From positions 1 to 55,953 of IMG/VR virus record IMGVR_UViG_3300009136_000007: a DNA stretch of 55,953 nucleotides. One strand, 5' to 3'. A program made the position numbers and the translations under genes. Shown piece by piece: positions 44,748 through 51,993 of the stretch (positions are counted from its first letter, which is position 1; each line of letters begins with the position of its first letter). Under the pieces are notes generated by a model that saw only the letters and a program-made list of their open reading frames with translations, made no database searches and was not told where the DNA came from. The stretch is from a virus.

Positions 44748-44895
44748 AATTTGGCATTAATTTAATCGTTTCTAATGTACCTACAGATAAGTCTTTTAGA
44801 TACGCGTTTTCGTCTAGTAGTTGTTGAACAACTCTTATGAGCGCTTCTATTTTCTTTTCTAGCAAATCAACTCTACTTTGTTTTTGTCCTGTCAT
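44656..44895 (-). CDS. Small coiled-coil hypothetical protein (79 aa)
   Basis: A 79-residue protein just after nrdB in the leftward direction. Residues 8-35 form a coiled coil (VDLLEKKIEALIRVVQQLLD), and the tail is acidic (EESGKTEEANSFGEDSK). An A/T-rich leader precedes the ATG. No known function; it could be an adaptor or oligomerisation peptide. Confidence 0.6.
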   Translation of the reverse strand: MTGQKQSRVDLLEKKIEALIRVVQQLLDENAYLKDLSVGTLETIKLMPNYEEAIEKLKNKAIEESGKTEEANSFGEDSK

Positions 44896-44912
44896 TTTTT
44901 ATAATTTATTTG

Positions 44913-45881
44913 TTACCATATATCTTCGAAATCTTCTCCTTCGTTTGCTTTTGAATAATCTGTTGGGCGCATCGCGAAAAAATCAGTATGAGTAACCCCG
45001 CCGGTAAGATGGTAGAACCAATCAAGATTAGCTGCTGCTTTTTCGTCATACGGGAAATACGATCCCAAGTCGACATAACCAAGCTCCACAAGTTTTTCAT
45101 TTGCGCGTTTTTTTATAAAATGTTTTAAATCACTGGACTTGATACCTTCAATGTCACCCATCTCAAACATCTTGTCGATATACTTTGCTTCTAATACTAC
45201 CATTGTTTCAGCAGCTTTAATTATATCTTCTCTACACAAGCTTTGTAACTGTGAATCTTCTTCACACATGTGTCTGAATAATTGGCAACCCATTTTACTA
45301 TGCAACGACTCATCTCTTACAGACCACTTCATTTGTTGACCTATACCTTTTAAAAGATTTCTCATTTGAAAAGAATATAGTACAGCAAAAGCAGAGTAAA
45401 GACTAACACCTTCTGCAAAAGCACTAAATACAGCAAGAGAACAACCAATACCACGATGATTATTTCCTTCATACGCAACCAAGTTATCAAAACGTTTAGC
45501 CGTCGCAGGCTCGTGTAAGAAAGCTTCATAGTCTTCAAGTCCTAATGTTTCGTTTAAGTAACTATAAGCTACTGCATGAATAGTCTCTTGTGATCCAAAC
45601 ATCATAGCCATTTGTTGAATCTCGTGTTTAGGAAACCATCCCACTACCTTCTGAGTCCAGTAGTCTGATACCGCACATTCAGTTTGAGCAAAACCCAGTA
45701 GTATATTACCTACTAAGCTTTTTTCTTTATCAGTTAGCTTTTCGTTCCAGTCTTTAACATCTCCAGACATTGATATTTCTGTGTGCAGCCAAAATGCTTG
45801 TGCTTGCTTCATCCAGCCTTCTGTAAAATACTCTGGATATTCAAAAGGTTTGTACGCTACGCGCTCATCAAACAATCCCAT
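44913..45881 (-). CDS. nrdB: Ribonucleotide reductase, class I small subunit
   Basis: A 322-residue beta subunit that holds the metal and radical site. Ligands by alignment to E. coli NrdB: E68 (where E. coli has Asp84), E99 and H102 (ETIH), radical Tyr Y106, E157, E191 and H194 (RDESLH). The Tyr is retained, so a tyrosyl radical is possible, but the Asp to Glu change at the first ligand is a feature more often linked to class Ic-like enzymes. The C-terminus (EGEDFEDIW) is the acidic tail that docks to NrdA. The start overlaps the stop of a 49-residue gene (TAATG). Confidence 0.92.
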   Translation of the reverse strand: MGLFDERVAYKPFEYPEYFTEGWMKQAQAFWLHTEISMSGDVKDWNEKLTDKEKSLVGNILLGFAQTECAVSDYWTQKVVGWFPKHEIQQMAMMFGSQETIHAVAYSYLNETLGLEDYEAFLHEPATAKRFDNLVAYEGNNHRGIGCSLAVFSAFAEGVSLYSAFAVLYSFQMRNLLKGIGQQMKWSVRDESLHSKMGCQLFRHMCEEDSQLQSLCREDIIKAAETMVVLEAKYIDKMFEMGDIEGIKSSDLKHFIKKRANEKLVELGYVDLGSYFPYDEKAAANLDWFYHLTGGVTHTDFFAMRPTDYSKANEGEDFEDIW

Positions 45882-46030
45882 TATTTATCTACTTCAATAG
45901 CTATATCAATAAATGGCATATATATCACATGTGTGTTATATGTTTTTTCCTCGTATGTTCTAAATCCTAGCAATATGCCCGGGTATAAACCCAGAGATAT
46001 AGCCCATCCTTTTTTCTCATTAACTTCCAT
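45881..46030 (-). CDS. Small hypothetical protein coupled to nrdB (49 aa)
   Basis: A 49-residue gene upstream of nrdB; its TAA shares bases with the nrdB ATG (TAATG). It reads MEVNEKKGWAISLGLYPGIL with a GFRTYEEKTYNTHVIYMPFI continuation: a Gly/hydrophobic start, an acidic turn and a beta-rich end. It overlaps the 58-residue gene before it by 11 bases. Such tight packing on both sides argues for a real gene; the function is unknown. Confidence 0.6.
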   Translation of the reverse strand: MEVNEKKGWAISLGLYPGILLGFRTYEEKTYNTHVIYMPFIDIAIEVDK

Positions 46031-46196
46031 AAACTTTTATATTGTATTTGTTATGTATTTCTACTAATTCTTTATAAATCATTTTACCCCTAACGTCAAT
46101 AGTCCACTTTATCCATTTTTCTATTTGACGTTCAGCATACTTTTCCCTTGCTAATCTCTTTGCTTCGAAAGGATTAATCTTACGGTCTCGTCGCAT
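46020..46196 (-). CDS. Small basic helical protein (58 aa)
   Basis: A 58-residue gene that starts inside the end of the resolvase-like gene and overlaps the next one at its stop. MRRDRKINPFEAKRLAREKY and AERQIEKWIKWTID form an amphipathic basic helix; the C-terminus is YNIKVYGS. Possibly a nucleic-acid-binding or adaptor peptide. Low information, but consistent spacing and codons support it. Confidence 0.5.
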   Translation of the reverse strand: MRRDRKINPFEAKRLAREKYAERQIEKWIKWTIDVRGKMIYKELVEIHNKYNIKVYGS

Positions 46197-46624
46197 TCTT
46201 TTTGGTTTTGTGGTTTGTACAGTGTTGTGTTTGGAAACTGTCTCATTACTAATTGTTTAAATAGCTTCCAGCGCATAGGGAAAGATTCATTAGCTCTACC
46301 TTTTGTTTCTATTATAAAATCCTCACCGATAAAATCCGGTGTATACTTTATAGGTAGTATACGTTTGCAGCCTCTGTTCTTATATTCACCTTTTCCGTTT
46401 GACTGTCTCTCATAAACCTCGTTTTCAAAATGAAAGCCGTTAAGCAATACAAAAGTTTCTCCTTCGTATTTAGATTTAATCTTAGCTTTTTTTAGAGCCA
46501 TATACATATACTTCTCTAGGCCAGACGCAAAGTTAATACCATCATATGATACCTTCTTTGCTTGTACTGGTCCTTTCTTTTTAGATCTTCGTTTCTTAAA
46601 CATAACCTTTTTATTTATCTCCAC
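46151..46624 (-). CDS. PD-(D/E)XK endonuclease, resolvase-like
   Basis: A 157-residue nuclease. Basic N-terminus, then SGLEKYMYMALKKAKI (E37), a variable middle, and PDFIGEDFIIETKGR, giving D97, E106 and K108 of the PD-(D/E)XK core. The layout is like the DUF1064 / phage T7 endonuclease I type that cuts Holliday junctions and branched DNA. It would resolve recombination or replication intermediates before packaging, in keeping with the ERF and exonuclease genes of the same arm. A second Met at residue 8 is an alternative start. Confidence 0.75.
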   Translation of the reverse strand: MEINKKVMFKKRRSKKKGPVQAKKVSYDGINFASGLEKYMYMALKKAKIKSKYEGETFVLLNGFHFENEVYERQSNGKGEYKNRGCKRILPIKYTPDFIGEDFIIETKGRANESFPMRWKLFKQLVMRQFPNTTLYKPQNQKECDETVRLILSKQRD

Positions 46625-46997
46625 CTAATATGATGTCACCTGGGTACATCCTCTGTGGCTTAGAATAATGTTTACCTGTGTTACCATTTTGTGCGATAAC
46701 TTTCATTCGTTCTTCATCTTCTTCAAAAGCATGTGCATTACAAGGAGCTACTGGTTCTGAACGTTTAAGCATAGCTTCTTCAATCTCATCAGATAAACAA
46801 CGTTTAGCAGCTTCAATATAAAGCAAAGCATCCATCAACTCTTCTTGAACATCAACAAGAAAACGATTAAGATCTTTTTCCTGGCCTTCAATCTCTTCCA
46901 TCATTGTGGCACCATATTTTTCTTGACCAATTAAACTACGTTGATCCATTTTCTTTAATACAGCTAATACAATTTCATCTTTAGTGTCTATTCTCAT
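46611..46997 (-). CDS. MazG/DUF550-like NTP pyrophosphohydrolase candidate
   Basis: A 128-residue protein. The first 68 residues are helical with RSLIGQEKYGATMM and DVQEELMDALLYIEAAKRCL; E52/E53 and D56 form a possible metal site of the EExxD type used by all-alpha nucleotide pyrophosphohydrolases. The rest is polar and possibly disordered. Overlaps the MazG-fusion gene by ATGA at 46994. It might clear dCTP or other triphosphates for DNA modification, as T4 gp56 does; this is inferred from the neighbouring dCMP hydroxymethylase-like gene. Confidence 0.6.
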   Translation of the reverse strand: MRIDTKDEIVLAVLKKMDQRSLIGQEKYGATMMEEIEGQEKDLNRFLVDVQEELMDALLYIEAAKRCLSDEIEEAMLKRSEPVAPCNAHAFEEDEERMKVIAQNGNTGKHYSKPQRMYPGDIILGGDK

Positions 46998-47767
46998 TTT
47001 AAATTTCTTTTAATAAACGTTCCATTTTTCATTGATCCTTTTCTATCTTTGATCTCATCGTAAGCGCTTGTTATACAGTCTTCTACTTTCATCTGCTCTA
47101 AGTGAGCTAGATTAGTTACAACGACTATAATATCGCCAATAGCATCTTTGATCTCTGCTTTATCGTTCTTGAGTATACCTTGAGCAAGCTCACCTACCTC
47201 TTCAACCAGTTTAGCAAACTGCGTTTTAGAATCACCAGAATTGTATATTCCACGAACTTGAGCCCAGTCTCTTATTAAGTCAAAGACATTTACTTCATTA
47301 GGCTCGTAAAAGCTTTTTTGTTTATCAACATTTAACTCCATTAGCTTTTTGTTATATACAAAACACCTGTTATTGTTAAACATAGAAGTTACAGCGTTTT
47401 TATATACCTCTTTGTAGTTCTCTTTAGTTAATTCGAACTCACCGAAAGTTGTCTTCCATTTAAAACCTATAGCGTCCTCAAGACGATCTTTTAGTTTTTT
47501 TAACGGCATTGGAAACGTAGTTGTTTGGTCTGTTATATTTATCTTCATTTCATTAGATTTAATTAAATTTTTATAGCTTTGTCTGTCAACTTTGTAGCCG
47601 TAAGACTTTTGAAGTTCTATTTCCATGTTAGATACCTTGTCGATATCGTCGCTAGTAAGTAGAACTTCGTATTCGTCTGGAGCATAACCTTGTTGCTCCG
47701 TAACCCTGCTATTAAGATTACGTGTTACACCTATCTTTTTACCTGGTATGTGATATAAATAATACAT
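46994..47767 (-). CDS. GIY-YIG-like domain fused to MazG pyrophosphohydrolase
   Basis: A 257-residue two-part protein. N-terminus (about 1-60): YYLYHIPGKKIGVTRNLNSR, a match to the YI-G-x-T-x-x-L-x-x-R core of GIY-YIG nucleases, with a Glu (E49/E51) on the next helix. Residues 65-165 form a linker domain. C-terminus (about 180-250): MazG motif EEVGE (189-193), E205/D208 and D212, in the EExxE...ExxD order. MazG enzymes hydrolyse nucleoside triphosphates to monophosphates. The fusion joins DNA-cleavage-type and nucleotide-cleansing domains; either half may be degenerate. Confidence 0.7.
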   Translation of the reverse strand: MYYLYHIPGKKIGVTRNLNSRVTEQQGYAPDEYEVLLTSDDIDKVSNMEIELQKSYGYKVDRQSYKNLIKSNEMKINITDQTTTFPMPLKKLKDRLEDAIGFKWKTTFGEFELTKENYKEVYKNAVTSMFNNNRCFVYNKKLMELNVDKQKSFYEPNEVNVFDLIRDWAQVRGIYNSGDSKTQFAKLVEEVGELAQGILKNDKAEIKDAIGDIIVVVTNLAHLEQMKVEDCITSAYDEIKDRKGSMKNGTFIKRNLK

Positions 47768-47769
47768 AG

Positions 47770-48420
47770 TTAAATTTTATCGTTATACAAATGTAGATTA
47801 TGTGCGTGATGATAATACCAACCCGTCTCAATAGACAGCCTGTCTGCAACCATTTGTTGCAATGATGCAAACTGATACTGATCATTACAGAAACCGTACC
47901 AGAGATCATTAGAACGCATATAAACAGACATACAGAGTTTGTTATCTACAATGCTAAATTGAACTGCATATGTACACGGAGTATCGTATGTGTATTTATG
48001 ATGTTCTTTAGCATCGTATATACTTATAGCTGCATGTCTTGTGTCTGGGTTTTCCCTCAGTTTATTTACTACATACTCTAATTGATGATCTCTTTGCCAT
48101 TGATAACCATAGTTAGAATTAACTTCACCGTGCTTATCCGCCATACGTTTCCATATAGGAGGTATACTGCCGTTTAATTCACCCAGCTTGCTAATATTAG
48201 GATCACCAGATAAATACCAAGCCCATTCAGCTGCAGCATATTTTTGATTCCATTTTCTATACCTAGCTTTTATCTGTTTGTCAGATGGGTTGTGGATATA
48301 AAACCCTACGTTAAACAAAGCTTTAGTGTTATCAAAATCTACTCCTTTATTTTTGATCTTGATATACATATAATCAAAAGCCTCACTCGCTGTTTTAAAA
48401 TTACTTTTTGTGCTTATCAT
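47770..48420 (-). CDS. dCMP hydroxymethylase-type thymidylate synthase homologue
   Basis: A 216-residue enzyme of the ThyA/dCMP hydroxymethylase superfamily. Catalytic C149 lies in DTPCTYAVQF and the phosphate-binding Arg in MRSND (R169). The residue 31 positions after the Cys, which is Asn177 in E. coli thymidylate synthase and Asp179 in T4 dCMP hydroxymethylase, is D180 here (GFCND). The same 31-residue spacing in all three supports the alignment. Asp at this site favours dCMP over dUMP, so 5-hydroxymethyl-dCMP is the likely product. Shorter than ThyA (264 aa); the HNLHLY end is retained. Confidence 0.7.
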   Translation of the reverse strand: MISTKSNFKTASEAFDYMYIKIKNKGVDFDNTKALFNVGFYIHNPSDKQIKARYRKWNQKYAAAEWAWYLSGDPNISKLGELNGSIPPIWKRMADKHGEVNSNYGYQWQRDHQLEYVVNKLRENPDTRHAAISIYDAKEHHKYTYDTPCTYAVQFSIVDNKLCMSVYMRSNDLWYGFCNDQYQFASLQQMVADRLSIETGWYYHHAHNLHLYNDKI

Positions 48421-48646
48421 AATAGTATCTGCAATATTCGTAATACTTCTCCCAAATAGTATCTTTTACGAAAGCTTTTGGGGATCTGTTAGTTACTCCG
48501 TTTATAGTTATTTCTATGCACCAACTACCTTCTCTTAGAGCTAGAGGCGATATGTATATATTATTTCTTATACACCATACGTTAGCCTCGTAGTCTTGTT
48601 TAGTTGGTTTGTACTCACCCATATTAAATGGGCTTCTTTTTGCCAT
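48401..48646 (-). CDS. Hypothetical protein (81 aa)
   Basis: An 81-residue protein overlapping the start of the dCMP hydroxymethylase-like gene by 20 bases. It contains NVWCIRNNIYISPLALREGS and CIEITINGVTNRSPKAFVKD, and ends in an aromatic/basic helix (YYEYCRYYYDKHKK). The pattern suggests a small alpha/beta protein and is well ordered. Neither enzyme motif nor membrane segment is seen. Sharing an operon with the modification genes is the only clue to its role. Confidence 0.6.
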   Translation of the reverse strand: MAKRSPFNMGEYKPTKQDYEANVWCIRNNIYISPLALREGSWCIEITINGVTNRSPKAFVKDTIWEKYYEYCRYYYDKHKK

Positions 48647-49029
48647 TAATTAATTATTCTTTTAAACCACGCGTAGTTTTTTCTTTTATTTAAGTACGTC
48701 CACTTTCTTTGATTACTATAAGCTTCTCTCTCGAAAGAAATATTGTAATAAGCTTTCTTAAACGACTTATAAATTATAGATTTAACTAGCCACTCTAATA
48801 CATACAACACGTAAAAAGGTATAACTAATAACTCTTGTTGTTGTTTGATATGTATAGACTCGTGGTTTACAATTCTCTTAGAGTTACCCTTTAAGTATTT
48901 TTCTCTCATAACAACAAATGGATATACAGTTATACCACCTACTTTCATAAATATACTTATACTATTAAGGAACTTGTCATTGTATTTAATAATTGGTGTT
49001 TTCATCTTAATTGTTTTTAACTTTCCCAT
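48646..49029 (-). CDS. Small membrane-associated HExxH metallopeptidase candidate
   Basis: A 127-residue protein with HESIH (56-60) in an NHESIHIKQQQEL helix, a hydrophobic segment right after it (LLVIPFYVLYVLEWLVKSII, about 68-87), and EREAY (100-104) as a likely third ligand region. This is the HExxH/ExEAY layout of M48/M56-like membrane peptidases, in miniature. Overlaps the primase-helicase end by 13 bases; a Met at residue 9 could be the real start. The substrate is unknown; envelope or host-protein processing is possible. Confidence 0.6.
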   Translation of the reverse strand: MGKLKTIKMKTPIIKYNDKFLNSISIFMKVGGITVYPFVVMREKYLKGNSKRIVNHESIHIKQQQELLVIPFYVLYVLEWLVKSIIYKSFKKAYYNISFEREAYSNQRKWTYLNKRKNYAWFKRIIN

Positions 49030-50726
49030 GGCATTTTATCTTCTGATCCTGCTTGTACGTGTGGTAAGAAGCAACCTGATTTTGGCTCCCATTTGAAATG
49101 TGATTCTGCTCCATTTTCCCCAAGGTTTTGGAATTTGACTTTAAGTACTTTGCATTTAACAGTCTTTTCCTCATAATTTCTGTGAACCAGTAAACCATGA
49201 TAAGAAGCATCATACCACTCACCACCACCTTTAATGTTGTACATAGTAGGCTCTTCAATTTTTCCATCTTTATCTTTATACATTTTAGTTGGATGTGCTA
49301 CAATAAATACTAACACGTCATACTTCTTAGCAAAGATTTCAATCTTACTTAAGTATTCCATTGTATACCTATTAACGTCTTCAGTTTTACATTCAGTATC
49401 TCTTACCTTATTGAAAGGATCTATAACTAAACATTTAATACCTTTACGTTTTACTAGCTCTGCACCCTTTTTTAACACTGACTCTAACGTATAACGTTCC
49501 ATGTCTATATGGAAAAAGTTACTGTTACAATGATCAGCTATTTGATTCCATCTATCACTACCAATATCCGCTTTAGTTGGCATACCTTGCCATACTTTAC
49601 GCATTAACTTATGCGCGTGTAAATATGTTGGCACATTTTCCGGCGAAGCAAAAGCTGTTTTCCAACCATAATTCGCATTGTAGCCGACAACCATTTGGTC
49701 GACGAAATCACTTTTACCGGAACTAGGTATACCAGTGACAGTAATAAACTGACCAGTATAAGTTGAAAATATCGAATCAAAATGCTCAAGACCAACTTGA
49801 AACCCTGGCTTGAAGCCGTTTTCAACAAAGTCTGTAATCTCGCCCTCGATATCTCGGAAAGTTGTAACATTTTCCAATGGTACAGGCTTAGCTCCTGATA
49901 TACGTTCTGAAAGTTTTTCTTTACCATGCTTTAATAGGTATTCGTTAGCGTCTTTACAATCTTGAAAGGTAGCTATGTGACATACTTCGGAACCTAACCT
50001 ACGTATAAGCTCTGCTTGTAAAGCTTGACCAGCCTCATCAGAGTCTACTGCTAGTACGATTTTTTCTTTGTCTTCAAAGTAATCTATACAACTATCTAAA
50101 TAGTCAAGATTGTTAGAATTTAATGTTGCACCGTTTGGAACTGAGATCGCGTTAGTTATACCTGCTTCATGCAGAGCTAATACATCCATTTCGCCTTCAA
50201 CGATTACACAGTATTCAAAACCTACAACACTATCAATATTGTAAAATACTTTTTCTGCTCCTTTGTACAGTTTAAAGTTTTTTCTTCCATCTCGGTATTT
50301 AACATTGGTTAAGTTACCACCCATGAAATAATTAAACTTTATTACGTTCTCGGTTTTTTGTGTTTGCGGCATCCATTCAGGACCTTCGGTGACTTTTAAA
50401 TCATCGAGGGTCTTCTTGGAAATACCTCTTGCTTTAAACCAGTCTTCAACTTTAGTACCAGGCTCTTCGTACTTGTAAGCATCAGGTTTTGTATATATTT
50501 TTTCTGAGCTACCTTTACGTTTGTAGGTGTGTAGTTGAAAACTAGTGTTGCAATTGTGACAAGTACCGAGACCACGATCCCAATCATAGGAAGCACATTT
50601 GGCTTTCTGATTCTTGGGTTTCCTGTCGTGAGAACAAACAGGGCATACACCCTGCTTATTACCCTCTTCAAGCTTATGCACATTGAACTCGTCAATTGCA
50701 AACCCATTGATCTCTACTTCTTGCAT
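49017..50726 (-). CDS. Primase-helicase (T7 gp4 / Twinkle-like)
   Basis: A 569-residue replication enzyme. Zinc ribbon: CPVC (28-31) and CHNC (56-59). TOPRIM primase core: VEGEMD (176-181), AVDSDEAG (226-233) and CKDANEYL (257-264). RecA-type helicase: Walker A GIPSSGKS (332-339), Walker B with D436 (CLVIDP), and a downstream ATPase motif set including FIVAHPTK. It primes and unwinds the fork. No phage DNA polymerase was found in the window, so the host polymerase is probably used. Preceded by five TAAAT repeats rather than a Shine-Dalgarno sequence. Confidence 0.9.
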   Translation of the reverse strand: MQEVEINGFAIDEFNVHKLEEGNKQGVCPVCSHDRKPKNQKAKCASYDWDRGLGTCHNCNTSFQLHTYKRKGSSEKIYTKPDAYKYEEPGTKVEDWFKARGISKKTLDDLKVTEGPEWMPQTQKTENVIKFNYFMGGNLTNVKYRDGRKNFKLYKGAEKVFYNIDSVVGFEYCVIVEGEMDVLALHEAGITNAISVPNGATLNSNNLDYLDSCIDYFEDKEKIVLAVDSDEAGQALQAELIRRLGSEVCHIATFQDCKDANEYLLKHGKEKLSERISGAKPVPLENVTTFRDIEGEITDFVENGFKPGFQVGLEHFDSIFSTYTGQFITVTGIPSSGKSDFVDQMVVGYNANYGWKTAFASPENVPTYLHAHKLMRKVWQGMPTKADIGSDRWNQIADHCNSNFFHIDMERYTLESVLKKGAELVKRKGIKCLVIDPFNKVRDTECKTEDVNRYTMEYLSKIEIFAKKYDVLVFIVAHPTKMYKDKDGKIEEPTMYNIKGGGEWYDASYHGLLVHRNYEEKTVKCKVLKVKFQNLGENGAESHFKWEPKSGCFLPHVQAGSEDKMPWES

Positions 50727-50754
50727 TTAATTTAATTTAATTTAATTTAATTTA
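50727..50754 (-). promoter_or_regulatory. Tandem TAAAT leader of the primase-helicase gene
   Basis: Read in the gene direction, five units of TAAAT run directly into the ATG. A matching A/T leader precedes groEL (8544) and the gene at 12969. Probably an unstructured ribosome-entry leader; a tandem repeat of this length is also prone to slippage, which could tune expression. Confidence 0.45.
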
Positions 50755-50791
50755 CTGTTCTTGTAACGAATCGTTTAGTTGCTTCCAAAAT

Positions 50792-50878
50792 TCATTGCTC
50801 TAAGCACTCTGGACATATATCGCAATAATCAAAGTCACACTTAGTCATGACTTCGCCACACATTTCACATTGTTCCAT
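50792..50878 (-). CDS. Six-cysteine zinc-ribbon-like micropeptide (28 aa)
   Basis: A 28-residue gene whose ATG overlaps the ssb stop codon (TAATG). It encodes MEQCEMCGEVMTKCDFDYCD then ICPECLEQ: Cys at 4, 7, 14, 19, 22 and 25. CxxC at each end is a typical zinc-binding pattern. Fits a zinc-ribbon micropeptide acting with SSB or the primase, but it may be too small for a stable fold unless it dimerises. Its position, coupling and Cys spacing support it as real. Confidence 0.6.
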   Translation of the reverse strand: MEQCEMCGEVMTKCDFDYCDICPECLEQ

Positions 50879-51189
50879 TAGAACGGTAGATCATCTACTG
50901 GTGCTGGCGCTGCTGCTTGAGCTTGTTGAGGTTGATCGTCTCTAGGAGCTGTAGCAACGTTGTCACCGTTAGTCCATACTACTTGAACGTTACCTAAGTA
51001 AGTTTTAGCTGTTTTAGCTTCTCTTTCTTCTTTTGACTGAGCTACAACTATAGGACCTTGGTTACCGAACTGATCAGGCTCGTCGTTTAGTGTAATGGTA
51101 ATTGGTAGATACTTACCTTTTTTACCTTCAATGATCTTTGTTTTATCAATATTGTTAAGATTGATACTTGCTTTAATAATACTTGCCAT
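50878..51189 (-). CDS. ssb: Single-stranded DNA-binding protein
   Basis: A 103-residue protein. The beta-rich OB-type body (residues 1-75) includes IIKASINLNNIDKTKIIEG, YLPITITLND and NVQVVW. It is followed by a Gln/Ala/Pro-rich linker and the acidic tail DDLPF, the hallmark by which SSBs recruit partner proteins. Shorter than the usual 150-180 residues. It protects single-stranded DNA during replication and recombination. Lies downstream of one of two copies of a likely promoter and is coupled to a 28-residue zinc micropeptide. Confidence 0.8.
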   Translation of the reverse strand: MASIIKASINLNNIDKTKIIEGKKGKYLPITITLNDEPDQFGNQGPIVVAQSKEEREAKTAKTYLGNVQVVWTNGDNVATAPRDDQPQQAQAAAPAPVDDLPF

Positions 51190-51222
51190 AATTTAATTGT
51201 TTTTGTTTGTTGTATTTATTAT

Positions 51223-51248
51223 CTTTAGTGATTCGTATTTTGTTTGTA
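51223..51248 (-). promoter_or_regulatory. Putative early promoter/operator, copy A (ssb)
   Basis: In the gene direction: TACAAACAAAATACGAATC then ACTAAAG and GATAAT, ending 33 bases before the ssb ATG. Copy B at 55492-55516 differs only by one missing base in 26. A 25-base match in two upstream regions is unlikely by chance and points to a promoter or operator, possibly read by the phage sigma factor or bound by the HTH protein. The host-like TAnnTTTG box is not evident. Confidence 0.6.
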
Positions 51249-51252
51249 TAAA

Positions 51253-51993
51253 CTATAAAGTTTTAGTTACACAATACTGAGCTGGGTTAAAATCTTTGTC
51301 TTTGTAAAATAACCTGTATTGATCTATAGCTTGCTCAACCTTATCTTTACCTCTCTGTAAAAACTGTGGAGAACAATCAAATATACCTATTTGACCACTA
51401 AGCTTATCGACAACTACAAAAACCATATCCATATTAAAATAACTAGAGTATATGTAGGCTTGACTATCATAGTTGTACTCTCTTGCTGAGTAAGCAAACT
51501 TATCTAAGTTAGATGTAGTTTTTAAATCTACTACTAACTTCTGAGTGTTATTAACAATATCAGCTTTTAACTTCCACCATTCGCCACCTAGCTCTAATAT
51601 ACCAGGTATTTCGTACTCAACATCGATATCTTGTATTAAATCTCTACACATGTCGTTAGCCATTAACTTGTCTCTTAAAACCTGTAGCTCATCTGCTTCT
51701 TTTTGTAGGAGACACATTTCACCGCCACTTAGATCTTTATAAACCTTTGAATTTCTAGTAGCAGCTTCTATAATCTTGTATTGCTCTAGCTTATCAGGTT
51801 CAAGGACCAACGTATGAAAGTAACCTCCTTTAATCAAGTTTGGATTACCTGTTATAGGCTTTTTAAAACTCATTGGATCTCTAATCAAAGATCTTATATC
51901 TGAGTTACTTAAGTACTGTTTACCAAAGTCTCCATAATAATCTTCATCATTATCTAATCTTTTTAAGATCTCCTTTTTTTCTTTATTTGTCAT
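51253..51993 (-). CDS. Exonuclease of the RecE/Cas4 (PD-(D/E)XK) type
   Basis: A 246-residue nuclease. GGYFHTLVLEP (H60) is followed by EWWKLKADIV (D145), the core DLKTT (D156, K158), and YNYDSQAYIYSSYF, the Y/QxxxY motif of this family. Similar to exonuclease VIII / DUF3799 and phage exonucleases, which resect double-stranded ends 5' to 3' to leave tails for annealing. It overlaps the ERF annealing gene by ATGA, forming a two-component recombinase pair with SSB in the same operon. Confidence 0.8.
   Translation of the reverse strand: MTNKEKKEILKRLDNDEDYYGDFGKQYLSNSDIRSLIRDPMSFKKPITGNPNLIKGGYFHTLVLEPDKLEQYKIIEAATRNSKVYKDLSGGEMCLLQKEADELQVLRDKLMANDMCRDLIQDIDVEYEIPGILELGGEWWKLKADIVNNTQKLVVDLKTTSNLDKFAYSAREYNYDSQAYIYSSYFNMDMVFVVVDKLSGQIGIFDCSPQFLQRGKDKVEQAIDQYRLFYKDKDFNPAQYCVTKTL

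Noticed and set aside
47770-48420. Plain thymidylate synthase call
   Set aside because: The dUMP-selecting Asn is replaced by Asp at the same 31-residue distance from the catalytic Cys, as in dCMP hydroxymethylase.
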